Assembly: GCF_027627475.1 (NCBI RefSeq)
Contig: NZ_CP115484.1
Span: forward strand, 2,278,001 to 2,342,000
Direction: 5' to 3'
Source of the DNA: Paenibacillus sp. SYP-B4298
GTDB lineage: Bacteria > Bacillota > Bacilli > Paenibacillales > Paenibacillaceae
Length of the DNA stretch: 64,000 nucleotides
Below the pieces are notes generated by a model. It made no database searches. It was given only the letters and a program-made list of their open reading frames with translations, and had not been told where the DNA came from. Positions 42,631 through 52,079 of the stretch are shown here, piece after piece. Each line of letters opens with the position of its first letter. The stretch's first letter is position 1. The position numbers were made by a program, and so were the translations under genes.

Positions 42631-44226
42631 TTATGGCTGTGCTCGCAGCTCAGCAGCACAAACCCGATTACGACCTTGCTCCTTCGCCTGGTACAGCGCC
42701 TGATCTGCCCGCTCGAACAACTCCTGTGCAGAGCTGGCATGGGAGGGAAAGTGAGCGCATCCGATCGAAATTGTAATGCCTCTGCCGATCGGCATATCCG
42801 CTTGCTCGCAGGCCAGCCGGATGTCCTCCGCCCGGTTGAGCGCTTCTTGAATCGGCGCCAGTGGCAGAACCACTACGAACTCCTCTCCTCCGTAGCGGAA
42901 GCAAGCATCACCTGGGTGAATACAATTCAGGAGCAGAGCGCTTAGCTTCTTCAACACTTGATCACCGGCAGGATGCCCATAGCTATCATTAATCGTCTTG
43001 AAATGATCGATGTCCAATATAAGTACCGCAAACGGGAACTGATCCTCAATCCACTTGCTGGTCATGCCCTCCAGCGTCCGGCGGTTGGCAAGTCCCGTTA
43101 GCGGGTCAGTCGTCGCTTCCCGTGTCAGTTGATCCGTCTGGAGCTTCAGATTGACCATAGCCAGCGCTACGGTCTTCGTCAACATATCTGCCTCTCGATT
43201 CCAGTGCTGGCCAAATGTCATAGCCTCGGCTCTCCCTAGTCCGAAGCCGCTAACGGTATGGGCCAATTGGACAAACGGCCGCACCAGCCGCCGTGCAAGC
43301 CAGATGGCGCCTAGCATGAGCAGCAGCGAAGCCGGGGCAATATAAAGCAGCATTTGCCGGAGATGGCTGTTCAGTTGCTCCTGCACCTGCGAGATCGGCG
43401 ATACGATGACGACTCCCCACCCATTGGATTTCACAGAGGCATAGCCAGCCAGTTGGGCTACCCCTTTCGTATTGATCGCTTCCAACGAGCCGCTCTTGCC
43501 CTCCAGCACCTTCTGAACGATCGGATTGCTGCTCACATCCTCCCCGCGTCTGCTCACATCGGGATGATAGATCAGCCGACCCGTCGGCCCCACGACATAA
43601 AGATACGATTCTTTATCCGCATCCTGGCTGCTGCCAAAGATGGAATGAATAATATTCTCCTCTTGCAAATATAACGTTCCGCCTATAATACCCTGATAAT
43701 TGCCCTGCTTATCTACCAATGGCTCGCTCATAAGCACAATCAGCTTCTTGCTGGTAGTCGTCTGATAAGGACTCGACAAGTAGCTATTGTGACTGGCTAG
43801 CGCCTCCAGCGAAGCCGGCTGCTGCACCTTTCTTCCGATCATCTTCTCGCCATCAGGCACAAAGCCTCTCATAACCCCCATCCCATCTACGATGACAATC
43901 GAATTAAAATAACTGCTGCTGTCGCGCATAAATTCAAGCTCGCCCTGCAGCTCGCTTAATGTCCATTCGCGATGCTCCATCACATAGCGGCTGCCCTGTT
44001 TTAGCGCTAACCGCATCGAGCCGAATAGCGAGTCCATCGTCTTGGCCATCTTGGCGGCTGATGCTTCATTTAATGATAAGGTCGTCTGGTACAAGGACTG
44101 TTTCTTTAGCTGATATGAGCCCGTCAGCAATATGGTAGCTGTCAGCAACACGGATGCGATCACTAGACCAGCGAACAGTGTGGCCAGACTTACTTTTCTG
44201 CGTGATTTTTGTATATCTCGCCTCAT
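42631..44226 (-). CDS. membrane diguanylate cyclase with Cache sensor
   Basis: A 531-residue protein: a membrane helix (about 15-38), a large extracytoplasmic double-Cache-type sensor (about 45-275), a second helix near 285-305, a linker, and a GGDEF domain with the active signature GGEEF (RYGGEEFVVVLP) near residue 465. It would make cyclic di-GMP from GTP. The inhibitory RxxD site before the signature is HPGD, so product feedback is probably weakened or lost. ATG 44226 is chosen; upstream GGGGGA is about 14 bases away, which is long. It lies 29 bases after the radical SAM gene. Confidence 0.88.
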   Translation of the reverse strand: MRRDIQKSRRKVSLATLFAGLVIASVLLTATILLTGSYQLKKQSLYQTTLSLNEASAAKMAKTMDSLFGSMRLALKQGSRYVMEHREWTLSELQGELEFMRDSSSYFNSIVIVDGMGVMRGFVPDGEKMIGRKVQQPASLEALASHNSYLSSPYQTTTSKKLIVLMSEPLVDKQGNYQGIIGGTLYLQEENIIHSIFGSSQDADKESYLYVVGPTGRLIYHPDVSRRGEDVSSNPIVQKVLEGKSGSLEAINTKGVAQLAGYASVKSNGWGVVIVSPISQVQEQLNSHLRQMLLYIAPASLLLMLGAIWLARRLVRPFVQLAHTVSGFGLGRAEAMTFGQHWNREADMLTKTVALAMVNLKLQTDQLTREATTDPLTGLANRRTLEGMTSKWIEDQFPFAVLILDIDHFKTINDSYGHPAGDQVLKKLSALLLNCIHPGDACFRYGGEEFVVVLPLAPIQEALNRAEDIRLACEQADMPIGRGITISIGCAHFPSHASSAQELFERADQALYQAKEQGRNRVCAAELRAQP

Positions 44227-44255
44227 AACCCGTAACTCGTTCCCCCTGCTTCTGC

Positions 44256-45134
44256 TCAAGTTCCAAAACGTCTGCGATAGCCGCAGCGGCGGCATAATTC
44301 CTCCACGGCCTCTCTGCGAGAGAAGCCATCGACAAGTCGTCTAGCACGGCCACTATTAATAATTTCGGAGAACGGCTGCACATTGATATTGCCCAGATTA
44401 ATAATTCCTTCCCCGTCCAGACAGCATGGAACGACTGTGCCGTCGGATAATATTCCAGCTTGATTGCGAAGTCCATAGCAGAACCCTCTGCCATCATCCT
44501 CCTCAGCATCCAGAGCTGGCCACTCAAACTCATAGTCCTGATTAATGTATACCCGCTCCGCTACCTTCGTGCCATGCCCAGGCGCCACTCGCTCCTCGAT
44601 GCGGTAATCCAGGCCAAACTCGGCCTCAATCGCGCCCAGAATCTCCCGATTGCGCTGTCGCTCCGAATTGGTGGCATTGTCCATGTCCAGATTCCATAGT
44701 CTTAGCGAAATGATCATCTGAGTCTGCTCCATCGCTTCCCGCACAAAAGACAGCACGCCACGAATGTAACCTTCCTTGTCCGTCGAGCCTTCATGACCGT
44801 CGAAGCTGTGCAAGGAAAAGTTCATCTGGCGGATCGCTGGCTTGCCCAGAAGCTTGTGCTTCACTTTATGCAGCAGTGTGCCGTTCGTTGTAATATTGAC
44901 TTTGAAGCCCATCTCCCCGCTAATGTCGAGCAATTCATCCAGCTTAGGATGCATCAGCGGCTCTCCCTTGAGATGCAGATAGATCGAATCAGTATACGGC
45001 TTGATCTGTTCCAGTCTGTGGCGGAAAGCCTCCGGTTGGATAAAGTTCGCCTGTCGCTTGGTCTGCGGACAGAAGGTGCATGCCAGATTGCATACGCTGG
45101 TAATTTCAATGTAAAATTTCTTAAACCGTTTCAT
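44256..45134 (-). CDS. radical SAM/SPASM protein
   Basis: A 292-residue radical SAM enzyme. The [4Fe-4S] cluster motif CNLACTFC lies near residue 18, with the next conserved GEP in HLKGEPLMHP. A C-terminal SPASM-like cysteine region contains GFCYGL, VVPCCLDG and CRRCG for an auxiliary cluster. Such proteins modify peptides or other substrates, but no peptide precursor is adjacent. I chose ATG 45134 (MKRFKKFYIEIT), the usual start of this subfamily, although the ribosome binding site GGAG is 11 bases away; ATG 45143 is an alternative. Confidence 0.85.
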   Translation of the reverse strand: MKRFKKFYIEITSVCNLACTFCPQTKRQANFIQPEAFRHRLEQIKPYTDSIYLHLKGEPLMHPKLDELLDISGEMGFKVNITTNGTLLHKVKHKLLGKPAIRQMNFSLHSFDGHEGSTDKEGYIRGVLSFVREAMEQTQMIISLRLWNLDMDNATNSERQRNREILGAIEAEFGLDYRIEERVAPGHGTKVAERVYINQDYEFEWPALDAEEDDGRGFCYGLRNQAGILSDGTVVPCCLDGEGIINLGNINVQPFSEIINSGRARRLVDGFSRREAVEELCRRCGYRRRFGT

Positions 45135-45232
45135 AGCTTCCATGACTCCATTCTGCAGCACTATACGGATGCTTGTCCTATTGCTATCTTACCATATCGT
45201 TTGATCTGAGCACGAGGTTTTTCATGCCTCGC

Positions 45233-46180
45233 TCAAGCCGCCAGCCGAAGCAATACAATGCCCGCCAACGCACAGACAAGCCCGGCCAGCTCTCTTCTCT
45301 TCATCGTCTCCTTCAGATAGAAACGGGCGTAGATCAGCACCAGCACCACATTCATGGCAGAGATGGCCGAGACGAGACCTGTGATGCCATCGCGAAAGGC
45401 CGGCATGATCAGGAGCATCCCCCCGATATTGCTCAGGCCGACGATCATCCCCCAGCCCAGAACCCGCCCTGTTCCCCAGTATGCAGCTTTACTGGCAGCC
45501 GTCTCGGCTGTCGTCCTGGCAAGTGCAGGCTGCTGTGCCGGATCGCTGGATAGCTCCTGCTCCTGCACCCGCTTCGCCCGCATCCGCCCGCGAAGCTGTT
45601 CGCTGCACCACGAGCAGCCAAAGAGCAGGCTGCCCGTTGCATACATCAGGGCCAGTGTCGGCAGCGTCTCTCCCATTAGCAGAGTCGCCAGCTTAACAGA
45701 TAGATCCGTCAGACTGAAAAACAACAGTGCCAGCAAGCCCCACTGAATGCCTCCAAGCTCCGTCCATTTTAACTCCTGTGAATAGCGGATCATGAGCAAG
45801 CCGATCATAATGATGGCAAATGACCCAAGCTGCCAGACATTGAGCGCCTCGCCCCATATCACATAAGCCCCCATGACCACAATAACCGGAGGAAGTGCCG
45901 TCATCAGCGCCACCAACGAAGCTTTGCCTACCGCATAGCCTTTATACATAGAGGCATTAGAAATGAAAGAAAAAATCCCCATTAATATTCCAACCAGCGC
46001 TCCTGCCGTCCATTGCTGACCGACAACCAGATTTGCAGCTAACGCCACCAGACAGCCCGATGTATACACACCCAGCAACATCAGACTACGGTTAATCGGC
46101 CGCTGCGAAGTCCATTGATACAATATACCCCGCAGGCCGAAGCAGACAGCGGCCAACACGGCATATACAAACCACAGCAT
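45233..46180 (-). CDS. DMT-superfamily transporter (EamA)
   Basis: A 315-residue membrane protein with ten predicted helices in two EamA repeats, joined by a polar linker rich in Arg, Gln and Ala (about 190-235). This is a drug/metabolite transporter exporting amino acids or other small molecules; the substrate is unknown. ATG 46180 has GAGGTGG about eight bases upstream. The gene stands alone. Confidence 0.85.
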   Translation of the reverse strand: MLWFVYAVLAAVCFGLRGILYQWTSQRPINRSLMLLGVYTSGCLVALAANLVVGQQWTAGALVGILMGIFSFISNASMYKGYAVGKASLVALMTALPPVIVVMGAYVIWGEALNVWQLGSFAIIMIGLLMIRYSQELKWTELGGIQWGLLALLFFSLTDLSVKLATLLMGETLPTLALMYATGSLLFGCSWCSEQLRGRMRAKRVQEQELSSDPAQQPALARTTAETAASKAAYWGTGRVLGWGMIVGLSNIGGMLLIMPAFRDGITGLVSAISAMNVVLVLIYARFYLKETMKRRELAGLVCALAGIVLLRLAA

Positions 46181-46376
46181 AAATTCATCCACCTCATAAC
46201 GTCGATTCTTGTCGAATAATATTGAAATCTCACACTTCAAGTTAGATTAACACAGAATCATAAATATTGCCATCCATTACAGACCAGCGAGCAGCCGGCA
46301 GCAGCTTCCGGTCACTCCCTGTTCTCAACGACCAGGATGGCAGGAGCGCTCCAGGCCGCAGCCCAAGCTACAGAAC

Positions 46377-46406
46377 ATAAAAAAAACCTCTCACCAGTTA
46401 GAGAGG
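46377..46406 (-). terminator. rho-independent terminator of the M56 peptidase gene
   Basis: On the minus strand CCTCTC-N8-GAGAGG is followed by at least eight T. It lies 25 bases after the M56 stop. Confidence 0.85.
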
Positions 46407-46430
46407 ATCAAGGCTTCGCGCTGACCGAAG

Positions 46431-47321
46431 TCAGGCAATCGCTAGCAAAAACATGGTCATAAGCAGCAGCAGCACCACGACCGAGATCAGAAGCGCCGCT
46501 TTCTCCAGACGAACAGGCGGCTGCTGCTGAGGCTGAAGAAGCTGCTGCAGCCGATAATTGATCGAGCCGCCGGAGAATGACACTGCGGCTGCTCCTTCCA
46601 TAGGCATCCGAATGCGAATCAGCTTGAGCAGCGCACTGCCCAATCCGCGCGCGGTGCCCATACGCGAGATGGCATATTGGTCAGCCAGCACTTCGCTCAA
46701 TATATGATAGCTCTGGTAGGACCAGCGCGTGAGCGGGATGAACCACAGTCCTTCCGCGATCAATCGCAGCGTCCATAGCTTGCAGGCATCCTTGTTTTTC
46801 TGATGGAAGCTCTCATGCTCAATGACAGCCTCCAGCTCTTCCTCATTCAGCAGCGCCAGCAAGCCGCTGGACAGCACAATGACAGGACGCCAGAAGCCGA
46901 CTGTGAACGCCAGCGGCTGCTCCTGCCGTATCACCGCCAGGCGTCCTTGCTCCAGCCCGAGCGCATCAGCGAGCTGGCCTGTGCGCTGCTCGTCACGCAG
47001 CACGGCCAGTCGTATATTGAATTTGGTCAACTGCACCCCTTGCTGTATGACGTGGTAGATCGTCATCAACACCGTATAGACGATCAGTCCGCTCAGCATC
47101 CCCTGGACAGTGTAAAAGAGCAGTGAGTTTTCCCTGAACAGGGAGGTGCACAACTGGAACACATTGATATGCAAATGCGTGCCGAAGAGCAGATGAATCG
47201 CATACATACCCATTTGCGTCCACACAAGCAGTGCAATCGACAGGCTGAGCGCCAGCGCCAGCCAACATTTTTTTCTCCACCACATCAGGCTCGTTCCTTC
47301 TCTAGTCATCGAATTCGTCAT
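46431..47321 (-). CDS. M56-family (BlaR1-like) membrane metallopeptidase
   Basis: A 296-residue membrane protease with three helices before the peptidase domain and one after it. The zinc motif HESFH lies in AVIEHESFHQKN, with a downstream Glu/Asp in EVLADQYA. BlaR1 and MecR1 use this domain to cleave the BlaI/MecI repressor, but the C-terminal sensor domain of BlaR1 is absent and no BlaI-type gene is adjacent. Its substrate and trigger are thus unknown. ATG 47321 has GGGAGG nine bases upstream; a second start at 47285, with GAAGGA before it, is also plausible. Confidence 0.8.
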   Translation of the reverse strand: MTNSMTREGTSLMWWRKKCWLALALSLSIALLVWTQMGMYAIHLLFGTHLHINVFQLCTSLFRENSLLFYTVQGMLSGLIVYTVLMTIYHVIQQGVQLTKFNIRLAVLRDEQRTGQLADALGLEQGRLAVIRQEQPLAFTVGFWRPVIVLSSGLLALLNEEELEAVIEHESFHQKNKDACKLWTLRLIAEGLWFIPLTRWSYQSYHILSEVLADQYAISRMGTARGLGSALLKLIRIRMPMEGAAAVSFSGGSINYRLQQLLQPQQQPPVRLEKAALLISVVVLLLLMTMFLLAIA

Positions 47322-47583
47322 TCCGGTCATCCTCCCAGGGCGTATATCCTTGCCCTAGTACACTACACCTCATTATAGTTCAGCCCATTCCTTCTTTCAA
47401 GCGTAGCAGCCAGACCAAGAACTCCTGTAACACGGAAGAGGCCTTCACTGCCCTAAGGCAATGAAGACCTTCTGTTCTAGACTGACGGACTGAAGCCGTC
47501 AACGCTTGGCACACTGCCATCTGCCCAGGATGAACCTGGCAGGGCAAGCGAGCCAGCCAGGAATGCTACATAAGCGACCTTGC

Positions 47584-49083
47584 CTATTCTGCAGACAGAC
47601 TGCTGTCCTTCATAATGACGTCATGCGCTCCGCCTTCAACCAGGCTGGTAGCCGAAACCAGTGTAATGCGCGCATTCTGCTGCAGCTCCTCGATCGAGAG
47701 CGAGCCGCAGTTGCACATGGTGGACTTGATCTTATACAGTGTCTTGTCCAGATTTTCCCGCAGAGAGCCGGCATAAGGAACGTAGGAGTCAACTCCCTCC
47801 TCGAACACTAGCCCCTGCTTGCCGCCGGAGTCGTAACGCTGCCAGTTGCGCGCCCGGTTGGAGCCTTCGCCCCAGAACTCTTTGACAAAATTGTTGCCGA
47901 TCTTCAGCTTCTTCGTCGGAGACTCGTCGAAGCGAGCGAAATAACGACCCATCATCACAAAATCCGCGCCCATCGCCAGCGACAGCGTAATATGGTAATC
48001 ATGCACGATGCCGCCGTCCGAGCAGATCGGTACATAGATGCCTGTCTCAGCGAAATACTGGTTGCGCGCTTCATTGACCTCCATCAGTGCAGAGGCCTGA
48101 CCGCGTCCGATTCCTTTTTGCTCGCGTGTGATACAGATCGAGCCGCCGCCGATGCCGACCTTCACGAAGTCAGCCCCCGCTTCCACCAGATAGAGGAAGC
48201 CCTCGCGATCGACGACGTTGCCAGCGCCAATCTTCACGTCAAAGTTCGCCTTGACATATTCCACGGTCTCCCGCTGCCATTCGCTGTAGCCGTCTGACGA
48301 ATCGATGACAAGCACATCTACTCCGGCCTCTACCAACGCGGGCACACGCTCCATATAATCCTTGGTATTGATCCCGGCGCCGACAATATAGCTCTTGTTA
48401 GCATCCAGCAAGCTCAGCGGATTTTCCTTATGGGAATCATAATCCTTGCGGAAGACCAGGTATTGCAGCTTCTGCTCCTCGTCCACGATCGGCAGACAGT
48501 TCAGCTTATGCTGCCAGATCAGATCATTCGCCTCCGGCAGCGTCAAGCCGGAGCTGCCGTAGATCAGCGAGGAGAACGGCGTCATGAATTCGCTCACCTG
48601 CTTGTCCAGCGAATCGCGGCTCAATCTGTAATCCCGGCTCGTCACGATGCCGAGCAGGGTGCCCCGCGGCGTGCCGTCATCTGTGATCGCTACCGTGGAA
48701 TGATTGTTGCGCTCCTTGAGCTCCAGCACATCCTTGAGCGTGTGCTGTGGCGTCAGATTAGAACGGCTGACCACGAACCCTGCCTTATGCTCCTTCACCT
48801 TGCGAACCATTGCTGCCTGATCCTCTATAGATTGGGAACCGAATATGAAGGAGATTCCCCCGCACTGCGCCAGTGCTGTCGCCATGTTATGATCTGAGAC
48901 CGCCTGCATGACCGCAGAGGAAAATGGAATATTAAGCGCAATATCCGGCTGCTCGCCACGCTTGAATCTCGTAATCGGTGTCTTCAAGCTAACATTCGCG
49001 GGCGTACATTCCTTCGTTGTCAAATTCGGAATGAGCAAAAATTCGCTAAAGGTACGGGATGGTTCCAAATAGTATTGAGCCAC
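47584..49083 (-). CDS. IMP dehydrogenase (GuaB-type)
   Basis: A 499-residue IMP dehydrogenase/GMP reductase-family TIM barrel with two CBS domains inserted (about 95-215). The catalytic loop is [15 protein letters not shown] with the nucleophilic Cys, and [21 protein letters not shown] and [10 protein letters not shown] line the active site. It oxidises IMP to XMP for GTP synthesis. It differs clearly from the classical Bacillus GuaB (no FDDVLLVP start, GGGSICI instead of GPGSICT) and resembles the second IMPDH type found in clostridia and paenibacilli. The start is GTG 49083 with GGGGAG about ten bases upstream. Confidence 0.85.
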   Translation of the reverse strand: MAQYYLEPSRTFSEFLLIPNLTTKECTPANVSLKTPITRFKRGEQPDIALNIPFSSAVMQAVSDHNMATALAQCGGISFIFGSQSIEDQAAMVRKVKEHKAGFVVSRSNLTPQHTLKDVLELKERNNHSTVAITDDGTPRGTLLGIVTSRDYRLSRDSLDKQVSEFMTPFSSLIYGSSGLTLPEANDLIWQHKLNCLPIVDEEQKLQYLVFRKDYDSHKENPLSLLDANKSYIVGAGINTKDYMERVPALVEAGVDVLVIDSSDGYSEWQRETVEYVKANFDVKIGAGNVVDREGFLYLVEAGADFVKVGIGGGSICITREQKGIGRGQASALMEVNEARNQYFAETGIYVPICSDGGIVHDYHITLSLAMGADFVMMGRYFARFDESPTKKLKIGNNFVKEFWGEGSNRARNWQRYDSGGKQGLVFEEGVDSYVPYAGSLRENLDKTLYKIKSTMCNCGSLSIEELQQNARITLVSATSLVEGGAHDVIMKDSSLSAE

Positions 49084-49159
49084 TGTCGTTCATCTCTCCC
49101 CAATTTATGTTTTCACTTGCACAGTGCCAGAGCCGCATCCATACGGCGTAAATTGCTTT

Positions 49160-49188
49160 ATTATAGTCGATGTTTCGCAGTTAATCAA
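49160..49188 (-). promoter_or_regulatory. sigma-A promoter of the IMP dehydrogenase gene
   Basis: On the minus strand, -35 TTGATT (49183-49188) and -10 TATAAT (49160-49165) are 17 bases apart. The leader is about 70 bases; no known purine riboswitch was recognised in it. Confidence 0.7.
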
Positions 49189-49330
49189 CCCCTGTGTCAC
49201 CTCATTAAACATGTAAACGCTTCACCCTGCAAGTACATGTCTGTACCCGCCATTTCTATATCCCATACTGTATTCCTCCGGCCCACTACACTTCCGGGCT
49301 GCCTCCTGACTTCATCGTCCAAGGAACGAA

Positions 49331-49362
49331 AGAGCCTGCCCGCGCAACGCGCAGGCAGGCCA
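49331..49362 (-). terminator. terminator after the PepSY protein gene
   Basis: GCCTGCC and CGCG pair with CGCG and GGCAGGC around a short loop; TCTTTCG follows on the minus strand. It lies just beyond the stop of the PepSY gene. Confidence 0.65.
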
Positions 49363-49374
49363 GCTATCTCTTCA

Positions 49375-49977
49375 TTAATTGTCGTCATCGTCTTTTTCAA
49401 CTTTTAATATGTTTCCCGTATAGGGATCGATCTCAAGCTCGACCTCTTGGCCTTGTACACGCAATTCCACTTCATAGACCAGACGGCCATCTTCCCTGTC
49501 CAGCTTCACCTGATGCAGCGTACCGCCCGCTTCCGCCTTGGCTGCTGCCACTGCCTGATCGGCGGTAATGACAGCCTTCTTGGAGGGAGATTGCGCTGTT
49601 CCTGTGCTGCTCTGCCCAGCATAACCTATACGCCGATCTTCACGGTCATCGTCATCCCCATCATGATCATCATCAGAACGTATCTCCAACGTTCGACCAG
49701 TGTACGCCTCAATCCTAACCTCCTGGTCATGACGGCCTTGTTCGATTTCTACCTCATAGTAGAGTATCCCGTTGCTCCGCTCCAGTTCGATGCTATCCAC
49801 CGTTCCCTGTCCGCCAACTGCGGCTAGCGCATACTGCTTCGCCTTCGCATAGCCGATGACGGCAGGCTTTGCGCCTGTAGAGGGGGATGCCTCTGCTGGC
49901 TCCACCGTTCCCATCCCATATAGTCCGCCTGCTGCCAGTATAGCAGTAAGCGCCCCTATTCCTGCCCACTTTCTCAT
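49375..49977 (-). CDS. exported protein with two PepSY domains
   Basis: A 200-residue secreted or membrane-anchored protein. The signal peptide MRKWAGIGALTAILAAGG is followed by two PepSY repeats (about 50-105 and 130-195), each with the VDSIELE/LHQVKLD strand, YEVE(I/L) and YTG pattern. They are joined by an acidic His/Asp-rich linker (SDDDHDGDDDD). PepSY domains are thought to inhibit extracytoplasmic peptidases or to sense envelope state. ATG 49977 has GGGAGG eight bases upstream. It lies 165 bases after the PepSY gene of the two-component operon. Confidence 0.82.
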   Translation of the reverse strand: MRKWAGIGALTAILAAGGLYGMGTVEPAEASPSTGAKPAVIGYAKAKQYALAAVGGQGTVDSIELERSNGILYYEVEIEQGRHDQEVRIEAYTGRTLEIRSDDDHDGDDDDREDRRIGYAGQSSTGTAQSPSKKAVITADQAVAAAKAEAGGTLHQVKLDREDGRLVYEVELRVQGQEVELEIDPYTGNILKVEKDDDDN

Positions 49978-50142
49978 TGTGCATTCCTCCCAAGCAGTGT
50001 TCTGCAGCCGCATATGATGCAGCGGCTGGCAACATCCTACAGCTTCTATTGTAGAGATGTTATATGAGAGGGCTCTGACAGCAACATTAGAAATGGATGA
50101 GAACACACGCTGACTTCAAGCGTGAAATGGTAGGCCCCACCG

Positions 50143-50712
50143 TCATTCCACGTCATCTTCCTCCGCATCATCCCATGTAATGGACATGATGGCACCGGTA
50201 ATAGCATGAACCTGCACGACGGCCTCCCCTGCATCTGTATCTATCTCGACCAGGTAATAGCGGGTTGAGCCCTGCTGCTTGTATTCAACCTCCTCCACCG
50301 TCCCCTGCACCTGCTGCAAGGCCAGCTTTGCTGCCTCAGACCCGGACAAGCCTGGCTGCTCCTCCGATACAGGCGGCTGTTCTGGCGCTGATGGCTCAGC
50401 CCCATGTTGATCGTTAGACCCAGCCTCGACCGGATCATAAGCCTCGATGCGCCTAATCGCCTGAATGCCGCCGTCTCTGCCGTCAACATCCAGCTCGTAC
50501 AGACCAAGCTGCGACCGCAGCTCGATCTTATATATAGACTGCTGCAGTCGGGCGCTTACCACCTTGCCTTCGTACAACAATTGCACCTGTTCGCTCACTT
50601 GCTCGCGGCTAAGCAGCGGCTCCGCCGAGGCATGCAGCAGCGCCCACGCCACAAGACAGGCGAGGATGACTACAACGACCGCAGCGGTCTTCAGCATTGC
50701 TGGCTTACTCAT
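50143..50712 (-). CDS. membrane-anchored PepSY domain protein
   Basis: A 189-residue protein with an N-terminal membrane helix (about 7-28, uncleaved or signal) and an extracytoplasmic part. A PepSY-like N-terminal region (about 30-95) is joined by a Pro/Glu-rich linker to a clear PepSY domain (about 120-180; GTVEEVEYKQQGSTRYYLVE and VHAITGAIM). ATG 50712 overlaps the histidine kinase stop (ATGA), so it belongs to the two-component operon. It may modulate the kinase or monitor the envelope; this is inference. Confidence 0.82.
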   Translation of the reverse strand: MSKPAMLKTAAVVVVILACLVAWALLHASAEPLLSREQVSEQVQLLYEGKVVSARLQQSIYKIELRSQLGLYELDVDGRDGGIQAIRRIEAYDPVEAGSNDQHGAEPSAPEQPPVSEEQPGLSGSEAAKLALQQVQGTVEEVEYKQQGSTRYYLVEIDTDAGEAVVQVHAITGAIMSITWDDAEEDDVE

Positions 50713-52079
50713 GCCGTCCCCCCCTTTGTGAACGTGATCGTGACCGCAGTGCCGACGCCAAGCACACTCTCCAGCTTGATACGAGCACGGAGCACCTCCG
50801 CCAGCTCTGACGCCAGCGCAAGCCCCAGTCCCGCCCCGCCCACCTGGCTGCCCTGCCGCGTCCGTGATGGATCAACGCGGTAAAAACGGTCAAACACCTT
50901 GGGGATCTCCTCCTGCGGAATGCCGACCCCATGGTCAGTGACGCGCACAAACGGCAGGCCGCCGCTCTCGCCCACGGTCATTTCAATCTCGGCTCGGCTA
51001 TATTTGCACGCGTTATCGAGCAGAATGAACAATAGCTGCCGTAGCCTATTCCGGTCGGTAACGACCGGAATCACTGCTGCTCCTTCGACGAGAATCTCCC
51101 GATGGTATGCTTCACGGAACGCCTTGGCCGACTCTTCCGTTAGCTGCAGCAGATCGAGCTGCTCCATCCTCAGACTCCACTGCTCCTTATTTCTGGCGAG
51201 CATCAGCAACTGCTCAATCAGCTCCTGCATGCGGAGCGTCTCGGAATGAATCGCCTCCAGCGCCTCCTGCTGCAGCTCCGGCCGCTCTGCCCCGCGCCGC
51301 TGCAGCAGCCTGGCGTAGCTCTCAATAATCGTCAACGGTGTCTTCAACTCATGCGAGGCATTGGACACGAACTGCTGCTGCTTCTCATAATTGCTCTCCA
51401 GCAGGCCGATCATCTCATTGAACGTCGTGCCCATCTCCGTCAGTTCATCCTTTGCCGGCTCCCTCAGCTCCAGCCTGCGAAATCTCCCGCTCTGCCGAAT
51501 GTCGCGCATCGTCTGCGTCATCGCGGAGATGGGCCGCATGATGAGACGGGCCAGCAGCCCTCCTGCCGCAACCAGCGGCACGATAGCTAACGCTGTGACA
51601 GCAAGCAGCACCAGCCGCAGCTTGGACAACGTGTCCACAGCACCCTCGATATTTTCCGCTGTCTGGACATTGACGACCCTTCCGTCTCTCCAGATCATCG
51701 GGACGGAGGTGAGAATATAGCTGCGCCTGTCTGTGGCCCGGTACACGTCCTGCCATGCCGCAGCCGAATACGTTACAGGCAGCTTGGCCAGCTCCACCGC
51801 CGCCTTGGCAGTAACCGGCGCGGGCGCCATTCCTTGTTCAGCAATGAGACGCAGCATTCCTTCCGAGGGCAGGTAGGCTCGCAGCAGCTCTGTCTCCGGT
51901 ATGGCCGGATCGGCCGAGCGCAGCCCGCCGACGATGTGAGCCGCTTCGGCGCGCGCGCGCGCCAGCTCGGACTGCATCAACTGGTGGCTGAAGATCCAGT
52001 AGATCGCTGCATTCATCAGAATCAGCAGCAGGGCGAACCAGACTGAGGAATATAGATGAATCTGGCTGCGCAGTCTCAT
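50709..52079 (-). CDS. two-component sensor histidine kinase
   Basis: A 456-residue kinase: helix 1 (about 10-32), an extracytoplasmic domain of about 130 residues, helix 2 (about 165-187), a HAMP domain, HisKA with the phosphorylated His in NASHELKTPLTIIES (about 245), and HATPase_c with N (LLDNACKYS), G1 (DHGVGIP) and G2 (GGAGLGLAL) boxes. It phosphorylates the upstream response regulator. Both junctions are ATGA overlaps. The stimulus is unknown, though the attached PepSY genes point to the cell envelope. Confidence 0.92.
   Translation of the reverse strand: MRLRSQIHLYSSVWFALLLILMNAAIYWIFSHQLMQSELARARAEAAHIVGGLRSADPAIPETELLRAYLPSEGMLRLIAEQGMAPAPVTAKAAVELAKLPVTYSAAAWQDVYRATDRRSYILTSVPMIWRDGRVVNVQTAENIEGAVDTLSKLRLVLLAVTALAIVPLVAAGGLLARLIMRPISAMTQTMRDIRQSGRFRRLELREPAKDELTEMGTTFNEMIGLLESNYEKQQQFVSNASHELKTPLTIIESYARLLQRRGAERPELQQEALEAIHSETLRMQELIEQLLMLARNKEQWSLRMEQLDLLQLTEESAKAFREAYHREILVEGAAVIPVVTDRNRLRQLLFILLDNACKYSRAEIEMTVGESGGLPFVRVTDHGVGIPQEEIPKVFDRFYRVDPSRTRQGSQVGGAGLGLALASELAEVLRARIKLESVLGVGTAVTITFTKGGTA

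Noticed and set aside
47440-47475. Hairpin around TGCC-CTAA-GGCA between the IMP dehydrogenase and M56 genes
   Set aside because: The stem is interrupted and lacks a T-run on either strand; it may be a weak terminator of the IMP dehydrogenase gene but I did not list it.
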